Shown here: piece after piece, positions 7,256 to 16,025 of the stretch | How the letters are laid out: each line of letters starts with the position of its first letter | Position numbering within the stretch: the stretch's first letter is position 1 | Assembly: GCA_014728215.1 (NCBI GenBank) | Contig: WJLZ01000008.1 | Span: 1-35,134 of the forward strand | Direction of reading: 5' to 3' | Source of the DNA: Chitinivibrionales bacterium | GTDB taxonomy: Bacteria > Fibrobacterota > Chitinivibrionia > Chitinivibrionales > WJKA01 | Length of the DNA stretch: 35,134 nucleotides | Translations under genes and position numbers: made by a program | The notes under the pieces: generated by a model | Seen by the model: only the letters and a program-made list of their open reading frames with translations | Database searches by the model: none | What the model was told of the DNA's origin: nothing

Positions 7256-8092
7256 ATGTCGCGCAGTTATTACTATCTCATTGCAAGTTTGCCGGACCTT
7301 ACGATCGAAGGCAATAAAAATGTTCCCGGTTTCGCGGAATTTATCGATGATGTCATTCCTCAGGTACATCCCTCCGATGCCGGTCCTCTGAAAACATTGC
7401 GGCTCCCTGTGGATAATCGCAATCTCATTGCGATTCTTGAAAAGAAGGATACCTTTGAGGAGGGGGGCAATTTTTCAAAAGAGGAACTTGAAGAAGAGAT
7501 CAAGGTTCCATCGGAAGCGCCGGGGTATATGCAGATCTTTCTTGAAGCCCATAAGGAAGGCAAGGCGCTTTTTACCGGGTTTTCTTCGGAGGACCAGCTT
7601 ACCTGGCTGTTTTACGATGCAATGACCCGTCATGAGAATGAGTTTATCAGAGAATGGTTTACCTTCGACATGAACATGCGCAATGTGCTGGCCGGATTCA
7701 ATTGCCGTGATGCTGCAAAGCACGAAAAAGAGACGCCCTTCCCACTTACCACCACAATTCTGGGGCGCAACGATGTTGCCGAGCTTGTCTTGAAAAGTAA
7801 CGCGCCCGATTTTTCGGTGGCCTCCATGTTTCCCCAGGTTGAACGTTTGCTGTCCCTTGACAACAGCGATCTTGTCGAATACGAGAAGGGTGTCGACACC
7901 CTCCGGTGGGATTTCTGCAATGAATTAACGACTTTTACGTATTTCCAGATAGAAACAATGTGTGCATTTTGTATAAAACTGGGAATTGTTGAACGGTGGA
8001 TGCAGCTCGATCCGCAGGAAGGCAAAAAGAAGCTGGATCGTCTTGTTGACGAACTTGTGTCCGGATTTCAATTCTCAGAAGATTTTCAATAA
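7256..8092 (+). CDS. DUF2764 family protein of the V-type ATPase operon (possible subunit C equivalent)
   Basis: The protein has 278 residues and starts MSRSYYYLIASLPDL. This N-terminal YYYLIASLPDL motif is typical of the DUF2764 family (PF10962), whose genes lie between subunits E and A in Bacteroidetes, Chlamydiae and Spirochaetes. It is mostly helical with no membrane segments. The start lies 9 bases after atpE and the end 12 bases before atpA, so it is clearly part of the operon. No gene for subunit C (the d-type socket linking the D shaft to the K ring) is present, and DUF2764 occupies its place with a similar size. An equivalent role is my inference. Confidence 0.85.
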   Translation: MSRSYYYLIASLPDLTIEGNKNVPGFAEFIDDVIPQVHPSDAGPLKTLRLPVDNRNLIAILEKKDTFEEGGNFSKEELEEEIKVPSEAPGYMQIFLEAHKEGKALFTGFSSEDQLTWLFYDAMTRHENEFIREWFTFDMNMRNVLAGFNCRDAAKHEKETPFPLTTTILGRNDVAELVLKSNAPDFSVASMFPQVERLLSLDNSDLVEYEKGVDTLRWDFCNELTTFTYFQIETMCAFCIKLGIVERWMQLDPQEGKKKLDRLVDELVSGFQFSEDFQ

Positions 8093-8104
8093 GCGGAGGC
8101 GATA

Positions 8105-9913
8105 ATGAGCACCAAGGGAAAAGTCGTCGGTATCGTATCCAACCTCGTTACCATTGAAGTTGACGGTCCGGTCGGGCAGAACGAAATCTGCTATATCGAC
8201 CTGAAGGGCGTCAACCTCATGTCCGAGGTGATCAAGATTACCGGCAATAAAGCATTTGTACAGGTATTCGAGAGCACCCGCGGCCTTTATGTGGGATGTG
8301 AAGCCGAGTTTACCGGAAGAATGCTTGAAGTGGTTATGGGACCGGGGATGCTCTCGAGAAACTATGACGGCTTGCAGAACGATCTGAATAAAATGGCCGA
8401 TGTATTCCTGAAACGGGGAGAATACACAGCGCCGATCGATACCGGAAAGAAATGGGATTTCAAGCCCCTTGGCAAGGAGGGTGATGAAGTCAGTGCCGGT
8501 GAATGGATCGGCGAGGTCCAGGAAGGCTGGATCGCTCATAAAATCATGGTCCCCTTTACTTTCAAGGGTATCGGCAAGCTCAAGTCGATTGTTTCCCAGG
8601 GAGAATATACGGTCGAGGACACGATCGCGGTTGCGGTTGATGAAGACGGCAATGAGCAGAAGTTGACCATGACCATGCGGTGGCCGGTGAAAGTTGAAGT
8701 GAGTGCCTATAAAGAGAAGCCCCGTCCATTCAAGGTCATGGAGACCGGCGTACGGACGATCGATACGCTCAATCCCATGATGGAAGGCGGGACCGGTTTT
8801 ATCCCCGGACCTTTCGGATGCGGCAAAACGGTGCTTCAGCATTTGATCTCAAAATATGCCGAAGCCGATCTGATTGTGCTCGTTGCCTGTGGTGAGCGTG
8901 CCAACGAGGTGGTTGAAATCTTTACTGAGTTTCCCGAACTCGACGACCCCAGAACCGGCAGAAAACTGATGGAGCGTACTATTATAATATGTAATACATC
9001 GAACATGCCGGTCGCGGCCCGTGAGGCTTCGGTCTATACGGGGATGACAATCGCCGAGTATTACCGCATGATGGGCCTGAAGGTGTTGCTTCTTGCCGAC
9101 TCGACCTCACGGTGGGCCCAGGCGCTGCGTGAGATGTCAAACCGTATGGAAGAACTTCCCGGACCGGACGCTTTCCCCATGGACCTTCCTGCAATCGTCT
9201 CGAGTTTCTATTCCCGCGCCGGATTTGTGTACCTCAATAACGGACAGAGCGGATCGATTACCTTTATCGGAACGGTCAGCCCTGCCGGAGGTAACTTAAA
9301 AGAACCGGTTACCGAGTCGACCAAAAAAGCGGCCCGGGCATTCTATGCCCTTGCTCAGCCCCGCGCCGACAGTAAGCGGTATCCCGCAATCGATCCTGTC
9401 GACAGCTACTCCAAGTATCTGGAGTATCAGGAAGTTATCGACTACATGGATAAGCATCTTGAAAAAGGATGGATCAACAAAGTACTGAAGCTGAAAGATA
9501 TTCTTCTCAGAGGAAAAGAGGCGCAGGATCAGATCAATATTCTTGGTGATGACGGCGTTCCTATCGAGTATCATATCCTGTTCAACAAATCGGAACTCAT
9601 CGATTTCATTATCCTTCAGCAGGACGGATTCGACAAGGTCGATGCATCGACACCCATTGGGCGTCAGCAATATGTGGCAAACAAGATTCTCGATATCTGC
9701 GACAGCTCCTTTGATTTTGAGAATTTTGAAAATGTCACCACCTATTTCAAAAAAGTAATCAATATTATGAAACAGATGAATTATCAGGAATTCCAGAACG
9801 AGAAATTCAAAGAACTGGAAAAAGAGCTGGATGAGCTGCTTGCAAAACGGCAGGTAGATGAGAGCGGGGAACAAGCGGAACCCGCGCTTGCCGAGAAGGA
9901 GGGAGAGCAATGA
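8105..9913 (+). CDS. atpA: V-type ATP synthase catalytic subunit A
   Basis: The protein has 602 residues, within the family norm. An N-terminal beta-barrel (GKVVGIVSNLVTIEVDGPV) is followed by the non-homologous bulge domain specific to V-type A subunits. The P-loop GPFGCGKT lies at residues 235-242, then VACGERANEV and LLADSTSRWAQALRE, and a helical C-terminal domain follows. These are the complete nucleotide-binding and catalytic elements. The ATG at 8105 follows a clear GGAGG. The stop overlaps the atpB start (ATGA), which indicates translational coupling. The subunit hydrolyses or makes ATP in the A3B3 head on the cytoplasmic side. Confidence 0.97.
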   Translation: MSTKGKVVGIVSNLVTIEVDGPVGQNEICYIDLKGVNLMSEVIKITGNKAFVQVFESTRGLYVGCEAEFTGRMLEVVMGPGMLSRNYDGLQNDLNKMADVFLKRGEYTAPIDTGKKWDFKPLGKEGDEVSAGEWIGEVQEGWIAHKIMVPFTFKGIGKLKSIVSQGEYTVEDTIAVAVDEDGNEQKLTMTMRWPVKVEVSAYKEKPRPFKVMETGVRTIDTLNPMMEGGTGFIPGPFGCGKTVLQHLISKYAEADLIVLVACGERANEVVEIFTEFPELDDPRTGRKLMERTIIICNTSNMPVAAREASVYTGMTIAEYYRMMGLKVLLLADSTSRWAQALREMSNRMEELPGPDAFPMDLPAIVSSFYSRAGFVYLNNGQSGSITFIGTVSPAGGNLKEPVTESTKKAARAFYALAQPRADSKRYPAIDPVDSYSKYLEYQEVIDYMDKHLEKGWINKVLKLKDILLRGKEAQDQINILGDDGVPIEYHILFNKSELIDFIILQQDGFDKVDASTPIGRQQYVANKILDICDSSFDFENFENVTTYFKKVINIMKQMNYQEFQNEKFKELEKELDELLAKRQVDESGEQAEPALAEKEGEQ

Positions 9914-11229
9914 AGACGAAGGCTTTTCAGAAGATATACACAAAAATCGAAAATATCACCAAGGCGACCTGTACGGTTGAAGCCGAGGGGATTACCAACG
10001 AAGAGATGGCCTATGTGGACAACCGTCCGGCCCAGGTGGTGAAAATCAACGGAAAATTCATTACCCTTCAGATTTTCCCCGGCACCCAGGGCATTGCCAC
10101 CAATGCCGAGGTTGTTTTTACCGGCAAGCCGCCTACAATCAAGGTGAGCGATGAATTGCGGGGACGGTTTTTCAATGCCTACGGCAAGCCTATCGACGGT
10201 GGTCCTGAGGTAGATGGTGATGAACGGGAAATCGGCGGGCCGTCGGTTAACCCGGTGCGGAGAAAACAGCCCTCGGAGCTGATCGCTACCGGTATCGCCG
10301 GTATCGACCTGAATAATACTCTTGTGACCGGGCAGAAGATTCCTTTCTTTGCCGATCCCGACCAGCCTTTTAATCAGGTTATGGCCGATGTTGCCTTGCG
10401 GGCAAAGGCGGATGTTATCATTCTTGGCGGAATGGGAATGTCCAATGATGATTACCTTTATTACAAGAGCGTTTTCGACAACGCCGGTGCCCTTGACCGT
10501 ATTATTTCGTTCATGAACACCACCGAAGATCCGCCGGTGGAACGTCTTCTGGTGCCCGATATGTGTCTCACCGCGGCCGAATACTTTGCAACCGAAAAAA
10601 ATTACAAAGTGCTCACGCTGCTGACCGATATGACACTCTTCGCCGATGCGCTCAGTATCGTGTCGAACCGTATGGACCAGATACCATCAAAGGACAGTAT
10701 GCCGGGATCACTCTATTCCGATCTGGCGAAAATTTACGAAAAGGCGGTGCAGTTCCCGGATGGCGGCTCGATCACGATTATCGCGGTCACCACTCTCAGC
10801 GGCGGCGATATCACCCATGCCATTCCCGATAATACAGGATATATTACTGAGGGACAGTTGTTTTTGCGGCGGGATACCGATATCGGTAAGGTTATTGTGG
10901 ACCCTTTCCGGAGTCTGTCGCGGCTGAAACAGCTTGTTATCGGCAAGAAAACCAGAGAAGACCATCCGCAGGTCATGAACGCCTGTGTCCGTCTCTTTGC
11001 CGATGCCGCCAATGCAAAGACAAAGCTTGAAAACGGTTTCGATCTCACCGATTATGACAAACGGTGTCTGGATTATGCAAAGGATTATTCCAAAGAATTG
11101 CTTGCTATCGATATTAATGTGGATGTTGATACAATGCTTGATACCGGATGGGAACTCTTTTCGAAATACTTCTCCAAAGAAGAAGTTGGTCTTAAGCAGG
11201 AGATGGTAGACAAGTACTGGAAAAATTAA
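9910..11229 (+). CDS. atpB: V-type ATP synthase subunit B (regulatory nucleotide-binding subunit)
   Basis: The protein has 439 residues. It resembles subunit A in layout but has DPDQPFNQ where the P-loop would be, as expected for the non-catalytic B subunit. Recognisable blocks are FFNAYGKPIDGGP, TGIAGIDLNNTLVTGQKIP, LLTDMTLFADALSIVSNRMDQ (residues near 236-256) and YITEGQLFLRRD. It alternates with A in the hexameric head. The ATG at 9910 overlaps the atpA stop by four bases and is preceded by GGAGGGAG. The gap to the next subunit gene is unusually long for this operon and contains a repeat element. Confidence 0.97.
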   Translation: MKTKAFQKIYTKIENITKATCTVEAEGITNEEMAYVDNRPAQVVKINGKFITLQIFPGTQGIATNAEVVFTGKPPTIKVSDELRGRFFNAYGKPIDGGPEVDGDEREIGGPSVNPVRRKQPSELIATGIAGIDLNNTLVTGQKIPFFADPDQPFNQVMADVALRAKADVIILGGMGMSNDDYLYYKSVFDNAGALDRIISFMNTTEDPPVERLLVPDMCLTAAEYFATEKNYKVLTLLTDMTLFADALSIVSNRMDQIPSKDSMPGSLYSDLAKIYEKAVQFPDGGSITIIAVTTLSGGDITHAIPDNTGYITEGQLFLRRDTDIGKVIVDPFRSLSRLKQLVIGKKTREDHPQVMNACVRLFADAANAKTKLENGFDLTDYDKRCLDYAKDYSKELLAIDINVDVDTMLDTGWELFSKYFSKEEVGLKQEMVDKYWKN

Positions 11230-11235
11230 AGAAAA

Positions 11236-11307
11236 TTGGAGTTATGGAGTAATGGAGTGATTATTTGAATGTGCCGGTACTCCAGCACTCCACTATTCAA
11301 TAGTCCA
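11236..11307. repeat. GAGT-heptad inverted-repeat element, copy 1 (between atpB and atpD)
   Basis: The left arm reads TTGGAGTTATGGAGTAATGG and a little further. The right arm (about 11279-11307) carries the approximate complement, with ACTCC, CACTCC and ATTC units. The two arms could fold into an imperfect stem of about 25 bp. The element fills most of the 105-base gap between subunits B and D. A related copy follows atpK, and a half copy lies near 33182. Confidence 0.6.
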
Positions 11308-11334
11308 TTTTTCCCATTTCATACGGATTCATAG

Positions 11335-11937
11335 ATGGCAATAAAATTTCAATACAACAAGACATCGCTTCAGCAATTACAAAAGGAGTTGAAGGTTCGG
11401 CTTAATGCATTGCCGACCCTTCAGGCAAAGGAATCGGCGCTTCGGCTGGAAGTTAAGAAGGCCAAAGCCGAAGTGACTGAGATCGAAGAAAGGCTTGAGA
11501 AAAATGCCAAACAGATCGCTCCCACCCATCGTTTATGGGTAGAGTTCCCCGACCGTCTCATATCCATAACCGATGTTTCGCTTGATATTAAAAAGATAGC
11601 GGGGGTAAAGACGCCCATATTCAACGATGTGAAATTTGAGGTGGAACGGCTGAGTCTTTTCCTGCAGCCCTGGTGGATCCCGAGTGGACTCGAGCTTCTC
11701 AAGGATATTGCCCGGTTGAAAATTGAAAAAGAGGTTGTTCTTAAAAAAGTCGATATTCTTGAGTATGCCCGAAAAAAAACGACCCAGAAGGTGAACCTTT
11801 ACGAAAAGGTGCAGATTCCCAGCTATGAGGAAGCGATTTTAAAAATCAAACGTTTTCTGGAAGACGAAGAGAATCTGGCAAAGTCGTCACAAAAAATCCT
11901 GAAAAACAAAATCGCGGCAACGGAGGCGACGGCATGA
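11335..11937 (+). CDS. atpD: V-type ATP synthase subunit D (central rotor shaft)
   Basis: The 200-residue protein is almost entirely helical: long N- and C-terminal heptad-rich helices (KTSLQQLQKELKVRL at the start, ARKKTTQKVNLYEKVQIP near the end) flank a short middle part. This is the antiparallel coiled-coil shaft that turns inside the A3B3 head. The ATG at 11335 has no convincing ribosome-binding site, in contrast to atpA, atpB and atpK. The repeat element immediately upstream may have displaced it. The stop overlaps the start of subunit I by four bases. Confidence 0.93.
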   Translation: MAIKFQYNKTSLQQLQKELKVRLNALPTLQAKESALRLEVKKAKAEVTEIEERLEKNAKQIAPTHRLWVEFPDRLISITDVSLDIKKIAGVKTPIFNDVKFEVERLSLFLQPWWIPSGLELLKDIARLKIEKEVVLKKVDILEYARKKTTQKVNLYEKVQIPSYEEAILKIKRFLEDEENLAKSSQKILKNKIAATEATA

Positions 11938-13829
11938 TTGTTCCAATGAAAAAATTATCCCTCTTGCTTTACCATAAAGAAAAAGAGACCTTTCTTACGT
12001 CGTTGCAGGACCTTGGTGTTGTCCATGTGGTTGTCAATCCGGAAGCATCGTCGGAGATACTGGCGGAAAAGCAACTGGTGATCAAGGATGCCGAACGGGT
12101 TTTTCGGGCGCTCAAGCACCATGGGGCGGCCGAGAATGTTTCGCTTCCTCAGGCAAAGGACCTTTCGGCAGGGGAAGTCATTTCCCGCTTTGAAAAACTG
12201 GAAAATGAACGGGATACGGTCGACTCCCGGATACAGGCCATGAGGAAAAATATCACTGCACTCGAACCCTGGGGAGATTTCGATCCCGATTCGATCGGGA
12301 AGCTTACCGATCGGGATATTATTCTCCGGTTTTATGAATGTAACGAAAAGAAATTCGAAGAAATAAAAAGCGGCATTCCTTCCATGGAAGTCGTTTCACG
12401 CGGGGGAAGTACTGTTTACTTTCTGGTTATTGGCCGTGGAAAAGTCGAGTCCGTTGATGCCGATGAAGTACTGCTTCCGTCCATGTCGCTGACCAATGCA
12501 CAGAAACAGCTTGAGAACCTGGAGCAGGAAAAAAGCAAAATCCATGATTCGTTCAATAAATTGACCGCCTATACCGATGTTTTATCTTCTTTTCTGGCCA
12601 AACAGCAGTGCGGTCGCGATCTTGAGGCTGCCAGAATCAGTATGGAAGGTTCGGTTGAGGGACGGGTTGTATCATTGAACGGATGGGTCCCCCACGATAA
12701 AGAGAAAAATGTTGCCGAATTTCTGAATGATTTTCCGGCGTGGTACACTTTTGAGAATCCTTCTCCGGATGATACCATTCCGGTCAAATTGACTAACGGA
12801 AAATTTTCCATGCTCTTCGAGCCGATTGCAAAGATGCGGTCGTTACCCGATTATTTCGAACTCGATCCCACGCCCTTTTTTGCGCCCTTTTTTGCCCTCT
12901 TTTTCGGTCTCTGTTTTGCCGATGTCGGGTATGGTGCTATACTGGCAACGCTGGGATTTATCGCTTCACGGAAAGTACCGGTAAAATTCAAACGCTATAC
13001 CACGCTCGTAACCATTCTGGGTGTTTTTGCTATTATCTGCGGTATGTTTCTCAATACCTTTTTCGGTCATCCGATATTTTCCGTCCCTGGTTATGAAAAT
13101 GCCTTTTTTGAATCGGGAGCCTTTTTAGCGCCCCTCAGTGCGGTGAAGACGGAAACCGGCACCTATTTCCCGGCCATTCCCCTCTCTCTCTATGTGGGGA
13201 TTCTGCAACTTCTTATCGGTATGGGCATGCGGGCCTATAACAGGGCTCATTATGGAACGATAGTGCATGCAATCGATCCTGTCGCGACGATGACCATGAC
13301 CATTGGCGTAACGATCTTTTTGGTAAAAATAAATTTCATGGAGCTTCAAACGTTTTCCCTCTGGGCTTTTCCCCTGGGTCAAATGATTGCATTGCTTCCC
13401 AAGAATATCGAATGGATTATTGCCGGTTCCGGCCTGGCGCTTCTGATGTTTTTTAATAATCCCGAAAAAGGACTCGGGCTTCGGCTGCCGCTCGGGATAT
13501 ACAGTTTATACAATTTTGCCACCGGGATTATGGGAGACGGTCTTTCCTATTTGCGATTGTTTGCCCTAGGACTTGCCGGCGGACTTTTAGGCGCTGCTTT
13601 CAATCAGATCGCTTTTATGCTCGTTATGAAAGACGGTGCTGTACAGCTCGCTTCTCCAATGATAATATTTACAATTCTTATTCTGATCGCCGGACATGGC
13701 ATTAATTTTGTGCTGGCGCTTATCGGATGTTTTGTTCATCCTTTGCGTTTGACATTTGTGGAATTTTACAAAAATGTCGATTTTAAAGGCGGTGCGCCCG
13801 AATATTCACCTTTAGCGAATTTACAATGA
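11934..13829 (+). CDS. atpI: V-type ATP synthase subunit I (membrane stator, a-subunit homologue)
   Basis: The protein has 631 residues. The N-terminal half (to about 300) is soluble and coiled-coil rich, and starts MIVPMKKLSLLLYHKEKE as usual for the family. The C-terminal half has about seven to eight membrane helices. The segment SYLRLFALGLAGG contains Arg 541, matching the essential arginine of the ion half-channels, and PLRLTFVEFYKN near the end is also typical. It anchors the peripheral stalk and forms the ion path against the K ring. The ATG overlaps the subunit D stop. Confidence 0.95.
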   Translation: MIVPMKKLSLLLYHKEKETFLTSLQDLGVVHVVVNPEASSEILAEKQLVIKDAERVFRALKHHGAAENVSLPQAKDLSAGEVISRFEKLENERDTVDSRIQAMRKNITALEPWGDFDPDSIGKLTDRDIILRFYECNEKKFEEIKSGIPSMEVVSRGGSTVYFLVIGRGKVESVDADEVLLPSMSLTNAQKQLENLEQEKSKIHDSFNKLTAYTDVLSSFLAKQQCGRDLEAARISMEGSVEGRVVSLNGWVPHDKEKNVAEFLNDFPAWYTFENPSPDDTIPVKLTNGKFSMLFEPIAKMRSLPDYFELDPTPFFAPFFALFFGLCFADVGYGAILATLGFIASRKVPVKFKRYTTLVTILGVFAIICGMFLNTFFGHPIFSVPGYENAFFESGAFLAPLSAVKTETGTYFPAIPLSLYVGILQLLIGMGMRAYNRAHYGTIVHAIDPVATMTMTIGVTIFLVKINFMELQTFSLWAFPLGQMIALLPKNIEWIIAGSGLALLMFFNNPEKGLGLRLPLGIYSLYNFATGIMGDGLSYLRLFALGLAGGLLGAAFNQIAFMLVMKDGAVQLASPMIIFTILILIAGHGINFVLALIGCFVHPLRLTFVEFYKNVDFKGGAPEYSPLANLQ

Positions 13830-13869
13830 TATATTCCAACGGAAACCCAGTTTTGAAGGAGGCTTAGCA

Positions 13870-14334
13870 ATGGATTGGGGCAGTATTTTTTCAATGATCG
13901 GTCTTGGCATTATGGTTGGACTTGCAGGCAGTGGCTCTGCAATCGGGACAGTGAGTGGCGGGTCGGCGGTAGTCGGCATGCTGAAGAAACGTCCGGAAGC
14001 ATTTGGGCTGGGCATGGGTCTTGCCGCAATGCCGGCTACACAGGGTCTCTATGGCTTTGTCGGTTTTATCATGTACAATCAGGCGCTGATCGGCATGGGA
14101 GGATCGGTTTCGATTCTTCAGGGTGCGGTTGTTTTAGGCGCAGGCGTTGCACTCGGTATTGCCGGCCTTATTTCAGGCATACAACAGGGTAGAGTGGTCG
14201 CCAATGGAATTGCCGCTATTGGAAGCGGGCACAATGTTTTCGGTCAGACACTGATTATGGGTGCTTTTCCTGAATTCTATGCTATCCTTGCCCTCGTCGC
14301 TGCAATTCTCATGCAGGGTTTGCTCAATTTATAA
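13870..14334 (+). CDS. atpK: V-type ATP synthase proteolipid subunit K, Na+-type binding residues
   Basis: The protein has 154 residues and four membrane helices in two related hairpins. It carries the side chains that bind Na+ in Enterococcus hirae NtpK: Thr57 and Gln58 (PATQGLYGF; NtpK T64/Q65), Gln106 (GIQQGRV; Q110) and Glu135 (FPEFYAIL; E139). I aligned these by motif, not by computation. The first hairpin has no carboxylate, so each subunit should carry one ion, as in V-type rings. The ATG at 13870 follows a good AGGAGG. It is the last gene of the operon. Na+ coupling is a strong inference. Confidence 0.95.
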   Translation: MDWGSIFSMIGLGIMVGLAGSGSAIGTVSGGSAVVGMLKKRPEAFGLGMGLAAMPATQGLYGFVGFIMYNQALIGMGGSVSILQGAVVLGAGVALGIAGLISGIQQGRVVANGIAAIGSGHNVFGQTLIMGAFPEFYAILALVAAILMQGLLNL

Positions 14335-14363
14335 CAAAGTGATACAATTAGAATGCAGGATAT

Positions 14364-14511
14364 TAGAGTAATGAAGTAATCCCGATACAAAAGGGATGAG
14401 TGGAGTGGAAGAATGAAGGACATGGCATTGTGTTAAATCTTGCCAACTCGAATGCCGAACAGAAATGAGGCGCCGGTCTTTATCCTTTATGCTGATACTT
14501 CACTACTTCAT
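14364..14511. repeat. GAGT-heptad inverted-repeat element, copy 2 (after atpK)
   Basis: The left side has AGAGTAATGAAGTAAT and, near 14397, a second run with GAGTGGAGTGGAAG. The right side (14493-14511) has the complementary TGATACTTCACTACTTCAT. It has the same arrangement as the element between atpB and atpD but a longer interior. It takes up about half of the 280-base gap between atpK and the STAS gene. I see no gene in that gap. Confidence 0.55.
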
Positions 14512-14615
14512 ATACATCAGGCAACAGTTCCGGTTTAAGCAGTAACCGTTCCTGAGATTATTTATGGAATTCAACCAGGCGCCTCTCAATCTCTTCAGGA
14601 AGCGAGGAGTTCTGA

Positions 14616-14999
14616 ATGGCAGATAGGCCTGAAGATGGCAAAATCACTATGGAAGGGTTCAGTGATTTTGCTATTGAGAAAAAAGATGGGGACCTCTGGA
14701 TTACCCTTCCCGACTCCATCAATATGGATAATTATCAGCAGATAGAATCCCGTGTCGAATCCATCCTGAATGCTGATATCGGAAGAGTCATTATTGATCT
14801 CGGAAAAACAAAAAACATGTACAGTGCGGGCTTTGGGCTTATCGTTCGCCTCAAAAAACGAATTGATGACTGTAAGGGCACACTGTATCTTGTTAACGTG
14901 TCACCAAAGACCGCAGAGGGCCTTCATGGCGTAGGGCTCGACAGAATAATGCGCGTTTATGAGCAAGGAAAAAGTCCGGATTTTAGCAAGGATGAATGA
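14616..14999 (+). CDS. STAS-domain protein, anti-sigma factor antagonist-like
   Basis: The 127-residue protein consists of a single STAS domain. The conserved block is VIIDLGKTKNMYSAGFGLIV, where Ser70 sits at the position phosphorylated in SpoIIAA/RsbV antagonists (usual form DSSGL). The strand-helix order and length fit the family. An AGGAG precedes the ATG at 14616. No partner-switching kinase (RsbW type) or sigma factor is adjacent, so the partner is unknown. It may act with the stand-alone receiver encoded next, which has its own promoter. Confidence 0.85.
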   Translation: MADRPEDGKITMEGFSDFAIEKKDGDLWITLPDSINMDNYQQIESRVESILNADIGRVIIDLGKTKNMYSAGFGLIVRLKKRIDDCKGTLYLVNVSPKTAEGLHGVGLDRIMRVYEQGKSPDFSKDE

Positions 15000-15134
15000 T
15001 ATGCGCAAAGCGTGGACAATATTTACGAGATATATTTTCAGGCTCTAATGCGGCGTATATACCAGTTTTCTAAAATGTTTTACCCCGAAACAGGCGTGAT
15101 AACTCTGCTTTTCCGTAACCCGCAAAAAAAATTA

Positions 15135-15163
15135 TTGACGATATTATCCCTTTGCTGTACAAT
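15135..15163 (+). promoter_or_regulatory. Sigma70-like promoter of the receiver gene
   Basis: TTGACG at 15135-15140, a 17-base spacer and TACAAT at 15158-15163. Transcription would start near 15170, right at the first possible ATG (15172), which supports the internal start at 15208 for the downstream gene. Confidence 0.65.
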
Positions 15164-15207
15164 ATATCACTATGAACTGCAAGATTGTCAAAGGGAGCAA
15201 CATTAAT

Positions 15208-15573
15208 ATGGGAAAACCTCTTGAAATCATTGTTGTTGATGATGAGGTTCAGATTACCGAGCTCATTGAACTTTTCATGAAATCATCCGGCAAAGAGTCC
15301 AATATACATTCATTTAACGACTCGGTTGCTGCTCGTGAATACATCAGAAATAACAATGATAGCATCGATGTTGTGATTACCGATTACAAAATGCCCCGGG
15401 TAAACGGTCTCGAGCTTCTTTCGGTTGTATCAAAAAAAGCGAAAAAAATACTCATTTCAGGCTTTGTCTCCGAGATTGCAGAAGATAAGCTCAATTCACT
15501 CAAGGCGACTTTCTTTGAAAAACCGGTTCCTATGAACCAGTTAAAAAAAGTCGTTTTTGACCACCACGCCTGA
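15208..15573 (+). CDS. Stand-alone response-regulator receiver domain
   Basis: The protein has 121 residues and consists only of a receiver (CheY-like) domain. The acidic pair is Asp11-Asp12 (VVDDE), the phospho-acceptor is Asp59 (VITDYKMP), the switch residue is Ser84 (LISGF) and the conserved lysine is Lys105 (FEKP). No output domain is present. The start at 15208 is preferred over the ATG at 15172, because an AAGGGAG lies upstream of it, the predicted transcript begins at about 15170, and the 12 extra residues are not part of the fold. No histidine kinase is nearby. Confidence 0.9.
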   Translation: MGKPLEIIVVDDEVQITELIELFMKSSGKESNIHSFNDSVAAREYIRNNNDSIDVVITDYKMPRVNGLELLSVVSKKAKKILISGFVSEIAEDKLNSLKATFFEKPVPMNQLKKVVFDHHA

Positions 15574-15692
15574 ACCCTGCATATATACTTGCTCAATACC
15601 TTTTTGCTGAGAACGGTAGAGTATATTTTCATACCTCTGTATTTATTTATATCGACAAATAATTATTGACCTTAAAAAAAACAGGAGCGGTT

Positions 15693-16025
15693 ATGGCGGA
15701 CAATTCCATTTGCATGGTATACATTACCACAAAGGATAAAGCAGAGGCCCGGGCGGTCGGTAAAGTTCTTGTGGAAGAGCATTATGCAGCATGTGCAAAT
15801 ATAATTGACGGTATGCATTCACTGTTTTTCTGGGAAGGGGTGCTGGAAGATGATTCTGAAACTGTGCTTATTGTCAAAACTCAAACCTGTCTCGTGGATA
15901 AATTGACCGAAAGGGTGAAGACTATACACAGCTACGATGTTCCCTGTGTCGTAGCACTCCCGATTACAGGTGGCAATCCCGATTACATACAATGGGTATG
16001 TAAAGAAACCGCTGCTGCATTGTAA
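15693..16025 (+). CDS. cutA: CutA1-like divalent cation tolerance protein
   Basis: The 110-residue product matches the CutA1 family in length and motifs: ICMVYITTKDKAEARAVGK at the start, EEHYAACANI with the conserved Cys, then SLFFWEGVLEDDSE and the TYPIC-like ending HSYDVPCVVALPI, NPDYIQWV. CutA1 is a very stable cytoplasmic trimer with a ferredoxin-like fold linked to metal tolerance, whose precise role is still unclear. The ATG at 15693 is chosen because AGGAG sits at 15683-15687. A longer frame from 15666 would include that site. Confidence 0.92.
   Translation: MADNSICMVYITTKDKAEARAVGKVLVEEHYAACANIIDGMHSLFFWEGVLEDDSETVLIVKTQTCLVDKLTERVKTIHSYDVPCVVALPITGGNPDYIQWVCKETAAAL

Noticed and set aside
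15012-15206. 64-codon plus-strand frame between the STAS and receiver genes
   Set aside because: No ribosome-binding site or plausible protein pattern, and it contains the promoter of the receiver gene.
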